64,000 nucleotides of DNA. Origin: Harmothoe impar (lineage: Eukaryota > Annelida > Polychaeta > Phyllodocida > Polynoidae). The DNA lies in contig OX381704.1 of assembly GCA_947462335.1 (NCBI GenBank), forward strand, positions 20,662,442-20,726,441, in the 5' to 3' direction. Every line of letters starts with the position of its first letter. The first letter of the stretch is position 1. A model generated the notes under the pieces. That model was given only the letters and a program-made list of their open reading frames with translations. It was not told where the DNA came from and made no database searches. Below are positions 10,977 to 23,170 of the stretch, in pieces. The position numbers were made by a program, and so were the translations under genes.

Positions 10977-13946
10977 CTATGGAAGATGGAATGGAATGGA
11001 AGGCATCGGGATTGGACGTCCTTTACTACAGCATCATAAGGAGCAGTGGGTCGTCTCTTCCTCCGAAAAACAAAGAAGTCCAACAAAAATGATTCTGCCA
11101 ATACGGGATGAGTACTGGCCAGTCACCAGACGTCCAAGGGGCCGCTATCTGCCCCGTCCCACCCTGTATGGTATTCCCTTATCCACCCCTTCCAGACCAG
11201 GAGGCCGCGCTCCGAGTTCCTTTTTCATCTCTTGTGTCAGGCACGTCAGGGAGGTTTGCAAACACTTTACATATGCAGTGGATGCCTGGGGTGGATGGGT
11301 GAGCTGCAAACATCGATATGGTGGGTCTGTTTGCCTCTTCCCTGATCTGCTGTGAAGTCCTTCTGATGTCGGCTCGAGCATTCTTCAGCTCCCTAGTCCC
11401 CCACCCTTCGTCCTTACTGCTTCTCCTCCCTCCTCCCTGAGCCGTCAACACGACTGGAGCCATCTGATCCAATGACGCCTGATGAACGTCCTGCCACCAT
11501 ACCGAGGCTTGTTGATCTACTGGTCACGTGGCCTCTATCTGACCAATCAAAAGCCCCGATTCCCATGAGAGGCTCCCGGAAGTGGAGATTGTCAAGAGGC
11601 GACTGCCTCGGTCTCGTTCCGTGCGTTGGTAGTGTCTCCAGGGAGGATGCTCCCAACCATGTCACCATATCCCCATATAGGTCCGCTGCGGTGACCATTT
11701 GGTATCCAACTCAGTGAGAGGGGACTGGGGTTATGACTTGGGTTATGAAAGACACGATCAGTAAGGGATATATGACATATTCAGATATGAAAACCATGCA
11801 GTATCAAGAACATTGATTACACATTCACCAGGATGGCATGCACTATAAGATATACGCCTGCGGTTGCTTACACCATTCCCAAATAAGATAAGGAATGTAA
11901 GAGCACTCTTGTTGTATGTAGTATTGAGTTGTTTATTGATCTGGCAATAGTAAATGAAGTTGTCAGGGAAAATGTGATATGGAGATATCGTATAACAAAT
12001 TGTACATGAAGATATCAATAAGTCTCCCTGTGCGCCGTTACCCTGATTAAATCCCACATATATCATCACATGGCCGTGCCATGTGTGTCAGATAGACCGG
12101 CTGCAAGTCATGTGTACAGTGCCTAGTGGATCTCCAGCTTGAGAAGTTGTTTGTGTCAGCTTTAGTGAGAATAGTTTTGATTCGATGAGAAGATCGCGTA
12201 GTTGGGTTACATACAGTGACTGCGATCTCGAACAGGAATCGAGCAGTCAAGAGCGAACCAAGATAAGATGCAAGATGGCTGCAAGGAGTCACCCAGTATG
12301 CGATTTTTATCATGTACAACTAAATGTTGAGGCCTTTGATAATTCAGGGGCATAGCTATAACTCACATAAACTCATAATATTCCACTGAATCAGCTGTGA
12401 TGGTGGTAAATAATGAGCTGTCTATCAGATTGGAGAACAAAAAATTACTGGATTGGAGAACAAAACTGACATCATGCTTGTATCATAAGGTACAGTGCAC
12501 ACCAATTTCGCGGCGGTACGGCATATAACGGGTTCGTAAAGCAGGTCAAGATAATTGGGTTCGACATGGGCAAAAATAAACATTCTGTCATATCTTTTGG
12601 GAGTGGAATAAGTTGAGGGTTGTAAGAGAGGAGAATTCTGTGCAGATCGATCTGCAAACTGCCACCCTCCCCTTACATAAATAACGGCCGTAATGACCCC
12701 TCCCCGACCACCACAACACCCAACACCCATCCGTACCCTCAGGGCTCCATGTGGCAGAAAAAAGGGCATTGACCCTACTCCCCTGACGACATCCCCCTGG
12801 GCAATACACCATACTCCTTTTGTATTAAAAAGCAATATTCACATCAGCAGTGTGATCACATTGATGGTCTTATCTTTCACTCATCATAATGGCACCATAC
12901 ATAACTTTGACGGTGCACGAGGGGCAAAAAGTGCCAGTTTTTTATACGACATCGATATTGATATTCAATTTCCAAACCCACGTTAGTCTGTTTATACCAT
13001 CCTTCATATGGCTGTTCTATTTCATAATGATTGATCTCGCAAATGTAAGGGAAAAGGGATTGTTTGAGGTTCAAGAGAGCTGGAATTAGTAATTGTATCA
13101 ATTAGCAAACTCTACAAGCTCACATTCCGGAACCGTTCCACACTGTGACATTGGTAATATCAGCCGGGACAGTAGGAATAATCAGATTTATAAATGACAA
13201 AATAAATAACCAAAACGATGTACAGGCACTCGCTAGCTGGGGAACTTTCGTAAAGTGATTTCCCTGTCTGGGCCCACACGTCAGAGGTAGTGGTCGGGTG
13301 GAGGGCAGTCGGTAGGGTAGGGCACTACTTATTATGGGATCAATCTCTGGCTGACACTCCCACTTCTCAGCGGTGTACCAGCCAATATGGAGATTCCAGC
13401 AACTTGCAGATTTAAGGGAATCCACTTAATTTCCAGACCTGAAAAAGTCTCTGGTGTGGGTGACATTTTTCTTTCTTGATGCAAGATGGTCAATATGGTC
13501 ACCGTTTTCTTTTTCTTTTGATTTCAAAATATTATCAAAGGGTGATGACTGATAAATAAGGTCAGCGACAAATGATAATGATGATAAGCAGACAATTATT
13601 TATTGTTTTCCCAGAGGAGCCTGTATGAGGAAGCGAGTACATAATTCAACTCGTGAGGTTTGTGGGAGTTGTCAGCATGAAGTTGTTTTCAATAATATGC
13701 ACGTCTGTAGTAGCCGTTTGTAGGGTAAGGCCCATTTGGAGGTGCTACCGATCTGAAGGTTGTGCAATCGGCAGGGAGGGCCATAACAACTACACTACAC
13801 CGAGTGTACTACCAGTGAGTTGTGGCTCTATCTGCCGATTAGCGGCCGACAGCACATCCAAATCAGCTCATGGAAAATACCCTCAAGGGCCAATGACTCC
13901 TAACGAGATATTCTGTAGTACATTATAGACTACTGAGAGTTGAAGC
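10977..13946. other. Gene-poor stretch with a GC-rich patch
   Basis: No supported gene. Between about 11060 and 11720 the sequence is GC-richer and open in several frames on both strands. I recognise no protein there and see no convincing exon structure, so it may be a decayed gene, a decayed transposon or a regulatory patch. The rest is AT-rich with no obvious repeats. Confidence 0.35.
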
Positions 13947-14004
13947 ATGAACAAAAGATATTCAATAAGAGTAGTATGAACAAAAGATATTCAATAAGAG
14001 TAGT
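13947..14004. repeat. 29 bp perfect tandem duplication
   Basis: Two back-to-back copies of a 29 bp unit starting ATGAACAAAAGATATTCAAT occupy 13947-13975 and 13976-14004. They appear identical, so the duplication is probably recent. Confidence 0.9.
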
Positions 14005-14831
14005 ACTATAAAGCATGCATAGACATAGACCAATCCAAAGGATGAACAACCCCAACATTGAAACAGATTTCCAACCCATAATTTCCCCATAAAATGACAC
14101 AAGTGAAATATCGCAAATCTCATGAACATAGCAGGTGCTATGTGGAAATGCAACAAGAAGGGTGGCAGTGGACATGGTATGAAGGAACCAAATTCGATCC
14201 TCGTTGGTGATTCACTCCCCATGGCCCAGCTGTAGGGGTCAGTCCCCACACACATCGTACGGCCAGGGTCGCCCAATGTCATTGTAAAGGCCGCCATGTC
14301 CAGAGCCCTCCCATCAGCTGCTCATTGCTGGTGCCCGAGCAGCTCCCTGCAATTGCTCATAGCCAGACACTAGCCCATACATATTTTGGTCATTCAGAAC
14401 GCCACATATTACAATATTTCCATCTAGGTGCTGTATTTACATGAGGAAGGAACCAGTAGCTCTAGCGTCATTTGGCAGTTATTTGAATCACAAAAGGGAA
14501 GACTTGCTGGGTAGATTTGTTTAAGAAATTTGAATGCAGTTGCATCAAGCAATGGTCTTCCGTTGGTTGATATACATACATCTTGGTCAAAATAGCCGTC
14601 ACTGTATTCATGATCTGGTTATTACAATTCGGTATTCAATATCGATTTCACCGGAATTAACCATGATGTTGGTTTGTGTGACCTATGGGGGAGCCAATCT
14701 CAAAAAGAAAACAACCGTAGGCAATTCGATTGACGCAGTTGCCGACCATCTCTATACCTGCCGTCCCCCTTAGCGGACTCTGGAGTTGGTATTTCACTTG
14801 AAAGTCATATTATCTATTTTGGCATTGTACC

Positions 14832-15307
14832 TAACCCCTTCAAGGTCGCACTGTGCTTTAATACATTACAAAATCTCTCATTATGACACATGGAAGCAGC
14901 CCTGCCGGGTAACTCGCCAGTGCTACAGTTAAGCATTATATCGGCCCTACAGGGTTGGTACACTCCCTAAGGGTGGGCGTGATGCATGGATGGGTGAGTA
15001 GACTCACCAGGGCTGCATTCATGCACCAAGTTGGCAAAGGGCGTAATCTATTAAAGCACTATGTGGCCCTTAACCCTGTAAGGACAGCACGATACCTAAA
15101 TGCATCATGCCCTTGGTCGTCATTATGCATGAATGCAGCCCTGGCGAGTAACTCGCCAGGGCTGCATTCAAGCAGCATGCCAACCTTATGATGTTGAGAC
15201 ACTTCCAAAGGGTAGGCATGCACCAACTCGCTAGGGCTGTATTGGTGCATCATGACGACAAATGTCATCTTTCAGCGATATCTGCATTTAAAGGATTAAA
15301 GGGTTAA
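14832..15307. repeat. Hairpin MITEs (TTAA family), compound copy 3
   Basis: At least two MITE units lie in tandem. The block begins with a diverged arm (TAACCCCTTCAAGGTCGCAC). It contains the cleanest central palindrome of the window at about 15125-15172 (GAATGCAGCCCTGGCGAGTA facing its own complement) and ends AAAGGG-TTAA at 15307. An internal junction near 15063-15082 joins GTGGCCCTTAACCCTGTAAG, the end of one unit and the start of the next. Confidence 0.75.
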
Positions 15308-15608
15308 CCCTCACCACCCAGGCACCGTTCAACAGATAACCACAGCCCCAGCTGTTGTGCTGACCAATAGAGTCATTCCGCCAGCACGGCAGGATTGCTA
15401 ACCAAGAGACCAATTTCCTCAATTACCAATGAAGTGGAGTGAAGAATGCAGCGACCCACGCATGGATAGTGTGTGTTGGATTAGACTGGTGACCAGGTTA
15501 TTCACCTGGCTGGGTATTGGAGCTGGGTGTGTTAACGTCAAAGGGATAGGGAAAGGGGGCAGGACAAGACAGCTACTCAACCAATGAGATTGGGTTTAAT
15601 TATTAACC

Positions 15609-15884
15609 GCACCAAAATTAGGTGTGTTTCAGGTTATCTTACCCTACCTATAGCAAAACAGGGCCGACCCAAGAGATCAATATCCAATTGTGATTCAAAC
15701 TAAACGTTTTAAGGCCACTTTAAATATATTTTAGAGGCGTTTTGATAGCTGTCAATCAATGGGTTGGCGCAACAGCATGCAAGTACATTTTTGGGAACTT
15801 CTAAGGTCTCAGTACAAAAAAGATCAAAAACATATGGCCTACCTATCCTCGACTAGCCTCAAACACACCCTTTTTTGGGCCATC
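15609..15884. repeat. GGCCAAAAAA-type MITE, copy A
   Basis: Inverted ends read ACCAAAATTAGGTGTGTTTC on the left and CAAACACACCCTTTTTTGGG on the right, with the word CAGGGCCGACCC inside. No clean target duplication was seen for this copy. Confidence 0.6.
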
Positions 15885-15936
15885 CAAATGTGCACAAAAC
15901 ACGAATAAAAATGTCAGTATTGATGTTTATAATTAG

Positions 15937-16100
15937 CCCAAAAAAATTAAAGGTGTGTTTCAGGTTACATAGCCTGAAAATCTAGGTAGGGTAGGTCGGA
16001 TATTTTTTTAATTTATTTTTTACTCCAGCCTGAAATTTCTAGGATGGGCCCTGTTTTGCTAGGTAGGGTCGGGTAACCTGAAACACACCCTTTTTTGGCC
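15937..16100. repeat. GGCCAAAAAA-type MITE, copy B
   Basis: Inverted ends read GCCCAAAAAAATTAAAGGTG and AACACACCCTTTTTTGGCC, each followed inward by a GGTTAC-type word. TTA flanks both sides. A three-base TTA duplication with GGCC ends fits a Harbinger-like non-autonomous element. Confidence 0.75.
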
Positions 16101-16850
16101 TTATGTATATTCGCCTGAATATGTGAAAGAATAGTGGAGTTGCTAATACTCCAAGCAATATACACCTATTATTCTCGAGGCCATTCAATTAAGGTATTTA
16201 CATTGCATTTGAATAATGGGTCTATCCATATACACGTCCATAACTAGAGTGGCTCCAGGATAACGGAACCTAGCTACTCTAGTCTAAACATGCCCACCGT
16301 AGGACAATAAGGATACCTCGTGACGACCTGTATTTCCGTGTTGTAGTGCACTTACATCTACTTGTAAATTAGGCCAAAGAATAGTTGATTTCTAAAACAC
16401 TAGGCCCGGCAGATAGGATTTTTCGTTAATTGGCTTTGACGTTTTGTTAGGCCAATATGACAATCGTTTTACAGGTGTCGCTCTAGAATACTTTGTAATT
16501 CTCTGATCGTTGGACCGTAAAAACTGTTTGCTAGATCCATTTAGGTCACTGGGAACCAACCATTTTCTTAAGTCCCAAGAGGAGGATCTCTATACATGCA
16601 CTGTCAGCTACTTTGGCATTTTTCATGACATTACTACTGGTTGTGAAATATCCCATCTACGAAGCGTTGACTATATGATACCATCCTGTTTGGAAAACCA
16701 CCGGCAACAGGCACATAGTAAGAACACCCATTAGAGTGGATCATCATCATCAGGGACTTAATGATGGTTAAAGCAGTGTAATATAGGTTTATTCATTATA
16801 TGATATTTTTGGCGTGCAGTGTTGAGTGGGTAAACTGTAGTTAACCCTTT
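16101..16850. other. No gene seen
   Basis: Ordinary AT-rich sequence between two MITEs. It contains one unremarkable 74-codon frame at 16510-16734 that lacks coding signs. Confidence 0.4.
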
Positions 16851-17078
16851 AAGGGCCGCATACTGCTCTCAGGGCCATTTTCCATCAGTCGATTTGGAGG
16901 TGCTAGTCCCCCAGCACTCCGAATCGGCTAATGCTATTCACTTGGTCGTCAGGATACATGGATATGATCCCGGCGAGTAACCTGCGATGTTGATACACTA
17001 TCGAGAAGTTGGCATGATGCACTCATCCATCGTGACGACCAAAGGCATTAAAGCATCATGCGGCCGTTAAAGGGTTAA
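16851..17078. repeat. Hairpin MITE (TTAA family), copy 4
   Basis: This is a near-complete copy. TTAA is followed by CCCTTTAAGGGCCGCATACT on the left, and GCGGCCGTTAAAGGG is followed by TTAA on the right. A TTAA duplication with CCC termini is characteristic of piggyBac transposons, so this is probably a piggyBac-mobilised MITE. Confidence 0.8.
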
Positions 17079-18240
17079 AGCATTCCCATTACAATATCCC
17101 CACTAATGTACATCGTATAATACCAACGACCCGCTACGTGATGCATACTGGCAGCATGGGCCCTGTAAAGGAAGGTGTATTTGCACCTCGTAGGTTTAAT
17201 GTGATTATGTATTATTATGTTATGTATTTTTTTCTCTAGTGTTTGCTGATAAACAGTGCCGACTCCTAAAATATGCAATGGCATGTTTGCAACGGTAAAA
17301 ACATGTAGGCCCCCTGATGATGATGCTGTGTAGAGGGTATATATATATAGTGTAATGTTGCTTTCTTGCTTGGTGGTAGTGTAGATCACTACCATTTAGT
17401 ATGTAATAGCACACAGCCTGTTTATGGGAAATGATGGCGCATGTGAATACAAAAGGGCATTTCTCTTGTGCGTTATTCCAGACAGCTAGTCTGACCTGAC
17501 ATCATATCTACCTGTCATAACCTGGGCGTTATGGGGGAGTCCTGAGAGTGTTGCCAAGGAAGGTTGCTCTCTATGTGGTTGTCATACGACATTTAGGACC
17601 ATCTTTGGTGGCAATATGAAAAAAAATGGTTTGTTTCGAGTTTTTATTACATATTTGGTTTTACCTTTTCATTCCACCAGGCATTTGTAACATTTAGAGG
17701 ATACCGTCTTGGCTGAACCATTTCAATGAATTGAAGCACAGATCTTCTGGGGAAATAAATGATTTAGTCCTTACAAATACATAAATACATGTGCAATACA
17801 CACACAATGTAATGTCAGGGCATAGCTGGGGCCCTTCATTGGGCGGTCCCCGTGTCGCATGTCTATGTCGCTTAATAATGCTCATGTCCCATGTCGATTT
17901 TGAGAACTGTCCATGTCATTAGTCACTATACTTTAAGCCTCATGTCTCATGTCACTAGGCCTCATGTCGCCATATCGAATTTATGGGTCTAGAGCATATA
18001 GCTACACTGTTAGTAGTGGATGTATCTGAGTAGTAGAATCTGTGAGTAGACTTGGGACATGGGCACTAGAATCTGCTGTTAGTTTAAAGCATATAAGGCC
18101 GAATTTTTACGTTCACTATTTACAGTGCAATCACTGTGGCATATCATTATTTATCAGTATCACGTGTTTCTGGTTACTAGGCCTACTTAGTTCCCTGGTA
18201 ACGACTGGGGGTCTAGATGGGGATCGAGGTCCCCGTGTTG
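17079..18240. other. No gene seen; degenerate CATGTCGATT-type repeats at the end
   Basis: The first part is unremarkable AT-rich DNA. From about 17855 to 17990 the sequence has scattered, decayed words (CATGTCGCATGTCTATGTCG and similar) related to the tandem array that starts at 18241. Confidence 0.45.
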
Positions 18241-18350
18241 CATGTTGATTTAAGAAATGCCCATGTCACCCTGTCGATTTAAAGGAACGCTCATGTCGCC
18301 CTGTCGATTTTAAGGAACGCTCATGTCGCCCTGTCGATTTTAAGAAACAC
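18241..18350. repeat. 30 bp minisatellite, about 3.6 copies
   Basis: Units start at 18241, 18271, 18301 and 18331. The typical unit opens CTGTCGATTTTAAGGAACGC and continues TCATGTCGCC. The middle two units differ by a single base. Confidence 0.9.
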
Positions 18351-18664
18351 ACCCAAAAGACACACAAAAAACACACAGCAACAACCACATTTGCCACTCA
18401 GGAGAGGGCCAACCTCCATGTGTAGGTATCCATTAACCTCATATAATATAAATAAGATACCGTTAAGAAGCATTGAATTCGTCTTATTGCCCACACATAA
18501 AGCGCAGGTAGCAAACCATGCACTTTTGACAGAAATTCACCCTGAGCTCCCCTCCAAAGTCACTTCCATTATGTGACAGGAGAATTCAATCTCAGATTGA
18601 ACCCCAAATTGACATAAAACTTTCCTCCTGTTTTAAGGTGTTTTTAGACTGATGTGATGAGCTT

Positions 18665-18870
18665 AGGAAGTGATCATTTATTAACAAGTGGGGGGGGGGG
18701 GGTTGAAATGTTTTACATCCCCCCCGGTCAAGGGGTCGAAACTCTTTACCCCCCTGCCCTTAGGGGTCGAAAATTGACGCACACGCGGGCCCTTTGAGGG
18801 CTTTTTGGCTCAAAACAGGTTAATTTTTTTTACCCCCCCCCCCCCGTTGATAAAAAAGTGAACACTCCCT
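18665..18870. repeat. Homopolymer-run MITE, copy 1
   Basis: Imperfect inverted ends (GGAAGTGATCATTTATTAAC and the reverse complement of AAAAAAGTGAACACTCCC) are followed by G or C runs. TTA lies on both sides (CTTA-GGAAG and CTCCC-TTAGG). The interior has GGTCAAGGGGTCGAAA and GCTTTTTGGCTCAAAA words that recur in the copy at 61750 in opposite orientation. Confidence 0.65.
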
Positions 18871-20329
18871 TAGGTAGCTTTAGGTACATCCTCTTGAAGC
18901 TGACAAAGCAGTTTGTATCATCGACCAACCGGAGTCAAAATAAAACTTTTGTTGTAAATATACTCCTGACTCAGAACGTCTGCATTTACCACCCTTGGGT
19001 ATCGCGCATTGAATAAAATAGAAATAACATAGAAATAGTGCAAGGTGCGGCACCGACTTCAGGATACTGTGAATCTAGGTCATGATGGTAATTCAGAGTG
19101 TGCATAGGAGAACTGGGACCCACTAGAACCAGGTCAATGGGTCAGACGCACCCCCTTTTCGATCCAAAACTTCTACACTTCTGTACCTCTCACAACAATG
19201 ACAGTCTTGTGATCATAGGTGGAAGGTATTGCACCACAAAGTAGGAGGTTATATCAGTTGGATCCCATCAGGAGGAAACAGCACCAAGCAGCTGAAGGTG
19301 AGTATCTGGCAAGTTAACCTACCATATCATTTAAAGATCATGACAGAGCTCCAAAGAAGAGCAAGGCCCAGAGAATAGTGCTGTATATATAGTCTAGACA
19401 CCACCTACTAGTGACATAGGGAGCTAAACATGGTGATAAACATGAACCTTAAGTGATGTTATATATAGAACCGGCATGGTGTCAATCGGCACTGGCAATA
19501 GTATAGAACTAGGCACAATCACTTCATGTTGATATACGGTTGATTAGATATGACAATACTGCTACACCCCTAGGACACATGATACACACATGTACATAGC
19601 TATAACAGACTACTTATATGGGTAACCTTACATTTAGGACAGGCCCGATCGCAGAGAGGAACACAACACAACACCTGCTGCTCACCACTCAGTGACTCCA
19701 GGTTCTCATGGCTGCTCCCGATCCAAGGTAAGGACCAATATAATCAAATAAACACTGATCAAATTAGCAATAATTACTTCAACACATTACTATTTAAACT
19801 TCTGGGCTTTAATCACATGGATCGTGACCTTTCCCCAAACCTTGTAGGGGGCCCTTGTGGATAATCAGCAATGGTTAACATGAGCAGGAGTCCCAATGTA
19901 ATTCGCAAAGACACCTGTAGAAGTCTCTAGACTTCAACGCTGGGCCTTTTACATTATGGTATCTGGAATGAAAATAATCTATGAAAATGGAACGTTTCTG
20001 TGTCAATGCAAAGAAATACAGCTCTGGTAGATGTGACGTATGCAAAAAGGGGGAGTTCAATATATCTGGCACCCAACGTTATATTTCAAGTGTTAATCAG
20101 GTTAAATTTGGTGAGATTTCATTAGCAAAATCTTATGTACCAAAACCCAGCCTTGACGCATTGTCGTAACTCAGCTAGAACCCCTAGATATCATCTCTGT
20201 AACTAATACAAACACGTGATTCTTTCAACAACCTTTCCAAGATATTGGAAGTCGTAACTTGTGTATATTTTTGTCAATAAACATTACAAAAACTCAAACT
20301 CAATAATGCAATCATACCTGTGATTCCTT
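18871..20329. other. No gene seen
   Basis: AT-rich DNA. Short frames at 19875-20072 (- strand) and 19981-20169 (+ strand) overlap each other and show no family signature. Confidence 0.4.
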
Positions 20330-20487
20330 TTTACCAAACCATACCTCTCCCACATGGGGAAAGGTAGGGGCAAAGGGACCTGGGCCCCCAATCAGAACTA
20401 AAGGGGGCACAGGTACTACTTTTATACAATTTCTATAACCCCGCTCTCCCAATAAAGATTTGCTTCCTGCGCCTCTGGAACAGTGAC
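20330..20487 (-). repeat. Dispersed repeat fragment flanking the gypsy element
   Basis: On the - strand this segment matches the block at 27826-28045. Shared words include AGAGGCGCAGGAAGCAAAT, CCCCCTTTAGTTCTGATTGG and the GTGGGAGAGGTA region. The retrotransposon inserted at its edge. Confidence 0.6.
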
Positions 20488-20625
20488 TGTTGTGTACGTA
20501 CCCTACGACGATGACTATCGCTAAGCGCTACTTACCTTGTGAACGGCAGCACCTCTGTGTAACCTATATTAACCCATGTAACCTGATACCGTTCACCAAT
20601 AAACCACGTGACTTCAAACACAACA
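20488..20625 (+). repeat. 5' LTR of the gypsy element
   Basis: This 138 bp LTR is identical to the 3' copy by eye. It contains a possible TATA-like box (TATATTAA at 20565) and a polyadenylation signal AATAAA at 20598-20603. It should act as promoter for the element's transcript. Confidence 0.95.
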
Positions 20626-20627
20626 AA

Positions 20628-20645
20628 TGGCGAACGAGGACGGGA
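20628..20645 (+). promoter_or_regulatory. Primer-binding site
   Basis: TGGCGAACGAGGACGGGA lies two bases after the 5' LTR. The leading TGG matches the CCA tail of a tRNA, as expected for a primer site. I cannot name the tRNA from memory with confidence. Confidence 0.7.
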
Positions 20646-21005
20646 TCCAAAGAACTCACGCATAAAACTCGATTTTCTTGCTGTCACTAAAAGTGATTCT
20701 CCTGCAGAAATCGACTATAAGCTAAGTAAAAAGGCCAAGAAGCCATTCCTACCAAAATTGGATGAACTCCCATTGATACACTGTGAAAACTTGGTTGTGA
20801 AAAGTGAAGTCCCTGAAACTGAAAGTAGACTCCAGATCCCAAAAGTGAAAGTGAACTCCATGAAAGTGAAAGTAGATCTCTGAAACTAAAAGTGACTGTG
20901 CATTTGTGTGGGCTAGGCCCTATATCTACAAGTGTTGATCTACAAATAAGTGACTCTGAAATAAGTGATCTTGAATCTGAGGCTGGGAGTCTACATCTAG
21001 AAAAT

Positions 21006-21896
21006 ATGGCTGAAGCTAGGAATGTTGTGAGTGCCATAGGAGAGTTTAGTCCCAATAAAGAAAAGTGGGCTAATTATCAAAGAAGGTTTAATGCTTGGAT
21101 GAGAATAAACAAAATCCAGAATGATGAAAAAATTGATGCCTTCATATCTATGGTGGGACCTGAGGTTGTGGATCTTTTGGTTGCATTGTGTGCCCCTGCT
21201 GAAATTGAGACCAAAACATATGCCCAGCTAACAACATTGATTAGTAACCATTACACCTCAGGGTCCAACGAGCTAATCGAGAGCTTCAAGTTTGATGAGC
21301 GGAGACAGGGTGATAATGAGTCTGTCGCAGACTATATAGTGGCTCTAAAAAAAATCAGTATACACTGCGGGTTTGGGGATGAAGACCAAATCAAAAAGAG
21401 GCTAAGAAACCGCCTGGTTACCGGGTTGAGATCCCCTGCAATCAAAAACAGACTGCTAGGTTTGGGTGCAGGGTTGACATGGGAGAAAGCCGTAGATATA
21501 GGCACGTCCATGGACACGGCTAGCCATGGTAATCAGCTCATGGGGCCTACCCATGAGGTCAACCGGGTTCAACGTGGTAGCTACAAGAACAAAGGAAAAG
21601 CCCACACTAAAAATAAGTGTTATCGTTGTGATGGCGACCACGAGGGCCGGTGCCCATTCGAAACGGAAAAGTGTTTCAACTGTGATAAAATAGGACACAT
21701 TGCCAAGGCTTGCAAAACGAAGTCTGCTCAAGGTCAATCTCAGTCGAGAGGTAGCTCACGTCCATACCGTGGCCGTGGAAGAGGTCGCGGGCGAGGCCAA
21801 GGCCGTGCACATTACGTCGATGACGACGAAAACAAGAGGAAGAGGTCAGTTACGCATCACTGTTTGAAGTTAAAAGCGGAAAATACGGAGAAATAA
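21006..21896 (+). CDS. gag: Gag (capsid/nucleocapsid) of the gypsy element
   Basis: The product is 296 residues from the ATG at 21006 to the TAA ending at 21896. The frame is open further upstream but lacks an earlier good ATG. The N-terminal two thirds resemble a retrotransposon capsid (SPNKEKWANYQRRFNAWM near the start). The C-terminal part has two zinc knuckles: a shortened CYRCDGDHEGRC and a canonical CFNCDKIGHIAKAC. A basic Arg/Gly-rich tail (PYRGRGRGRGRG) follows. Gag packages the element's RNA into cytoplasmic particles. The end overlaps the protease frame by about 70 bases (21824-21893) in the -1 frame, so Gag-Pol is probably made by a -1 ribosomal frameshift. Intact. Confidence 0.9.
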   Translation: MAEARNVVSAIGEFSPNKEKWANYQRRFNAWMRINKIQNDEKIDAFISMVGPEVVDLLVALCAPAEIETKTYAQLTTLISNHYTSGSNELIESFKFDERRQGDNESVADYIVALKKISIHCGFGDEDQIKKRLRNRLVTGLRSPAIKNRLLGLGAGLTWEKAVDIGTSMDTASHGNQLMGPTHEVNRVQRGSYKNKGKAHTKNKCYRCDGDHEGRCPFETEKCFNCDKIGHIAKACKTKSAQGQSQSRGSSRPYRGRGRGRGRGQGRAHYVDDDENKRKRSVTHHCLKLKAENTEK

Positions 21897-23170
21897 CAGT
21901 GAATGCCCGTGTCGAAAACAACGAAATGACATTTGCCTTAGACACGGCGTCGGCAGTTTCGATTGTCGGTGAGGACGACTACAAAGAATTCTTCCCCGAT
22001 TTTGAGTTACGCGAAGCTTCTATCAACTTAAAATCGTACACCGGACACAAAGTTGAGCTACTCGGTGAAATCGACGTCCATGTGGAGTACAAGGGTCAAA
22101 AGAGACAGTTGCCACTGGTGATCGCGAAAGGCGTCCGTACACCGTTATTCGGACGGACCTGGCTAAAAGCCATACGTATAGACTGGGAAAATGTCTTCGC
22201 GATACATGCAACGCCCGTGGAACAGCTCCTGCATGAGTATCAGTCCGTGTTCAAAGGAGAGATAGGAGAGATAAAGGGCTTTGAAGCGACAATTGAGTTA
22301 AAACCAGATGCCACGCCAAAGTTCAAAAAGGCGCGTTCCATTGTCTATAACCTCACAGACGGTGTAAAGAAGGAGCTAAATAGGCTTGAAGAAAGTGGAG
22401 TTTATCGCCGCATTGAAAGAAGTGATTGGGCATCTCCAATAGTAGTGGTTCCAAAAGATAATGGACAGATGAGGTTGTGTGGTGACTACAAAGTGACTAT
22501 AAACAGTGCGGTTGTCGATCAACCATATACGCTACCCACAGCTGAGGATATATTCGCTACGCTGGCGGGTGGTAGCCAGTTTACGAAACTGGACCTGTCT
22601 AGTGCCTACATGCAAGTGGTGGTGGAGGAAAAGTCAAGAAAGTACCTGACCATCAACACTTTGCAAGGACTTTACGAAGTTACTAGGCTTCCCTATGGGG
22701 TAAAGACAGCACCACACATCTTCCAAAGGATCATGGACCAGGTCTTACAAGGAATTCCTGGTGTTTGCTGCTATATAGACGATATCCTGATAACCGCTCC
22801 CACAAAGGACGAGCACCTAAAGCGCCTCCAACTGGTACTTCAAAGACTAGACAAGCATGACATCAGAGTAAAACGGGAGAAGTGTTCCTTCTTGGCTCCC
22901 GAAGTTCAATATCTCGGACATGTGATCAGCAAGGAGGGTCGTAGGCCCGTACCAGAAAAAGTGAGCGCAGTAAAAGACGCCAAAGCACCAGAAGATGTCT
23001 CAGAACTTCGCACATTCCTCGGGATGGTCAACTACTATGGTGGGTTCGTTAAGAATTTGTCCACAATTCTCGCTCCGTTAAATAATCTCCTGCGAGATGA
23101 CGTCCCCTGGAAGTGGTCAAAGGGGCATTCGGGAAAGTCAAAGACGCCCTTACAAGTGAAACAGTGTTAA
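21824..23170 (+). pseudogene. pol: Pol part 1: protease and reverse transcriptase, ends at a frameshift
   Basis: The frame opens after a TGA at 21821-21823 and lies -1 to gag, so it has no start of its own. The protease active site is FALDTASAVSIV (Asp codon at 21941), with DTA in place of the commoner DSG/DTG. Reverse transcriptase follows, with MRLCGDYK, KLDLSSAYMQV and the catalytic YIDDILI at about 22772-22792, then the thumb region (SFLAPEVQYLGHVISKEG). The frame leaves the protein near the G run at 23122-23125 and stops at 23170, while the homologous sequence continues in the frame of the next entry. A one-base loss in the G run would explain this. Cleavage of Gag-Pol and cDNA synthesis are the family roles. 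This copy cannot make a full-length Pol. Confidence 0.9.

Noticed and set aside
11060..11720. GC-rich patch open in several frames, possible unknown gene
   Set aside because: Frames on both strands are equally open, which is what GC-rich non-coding DNA gives. No motif or coherent exon set was found.
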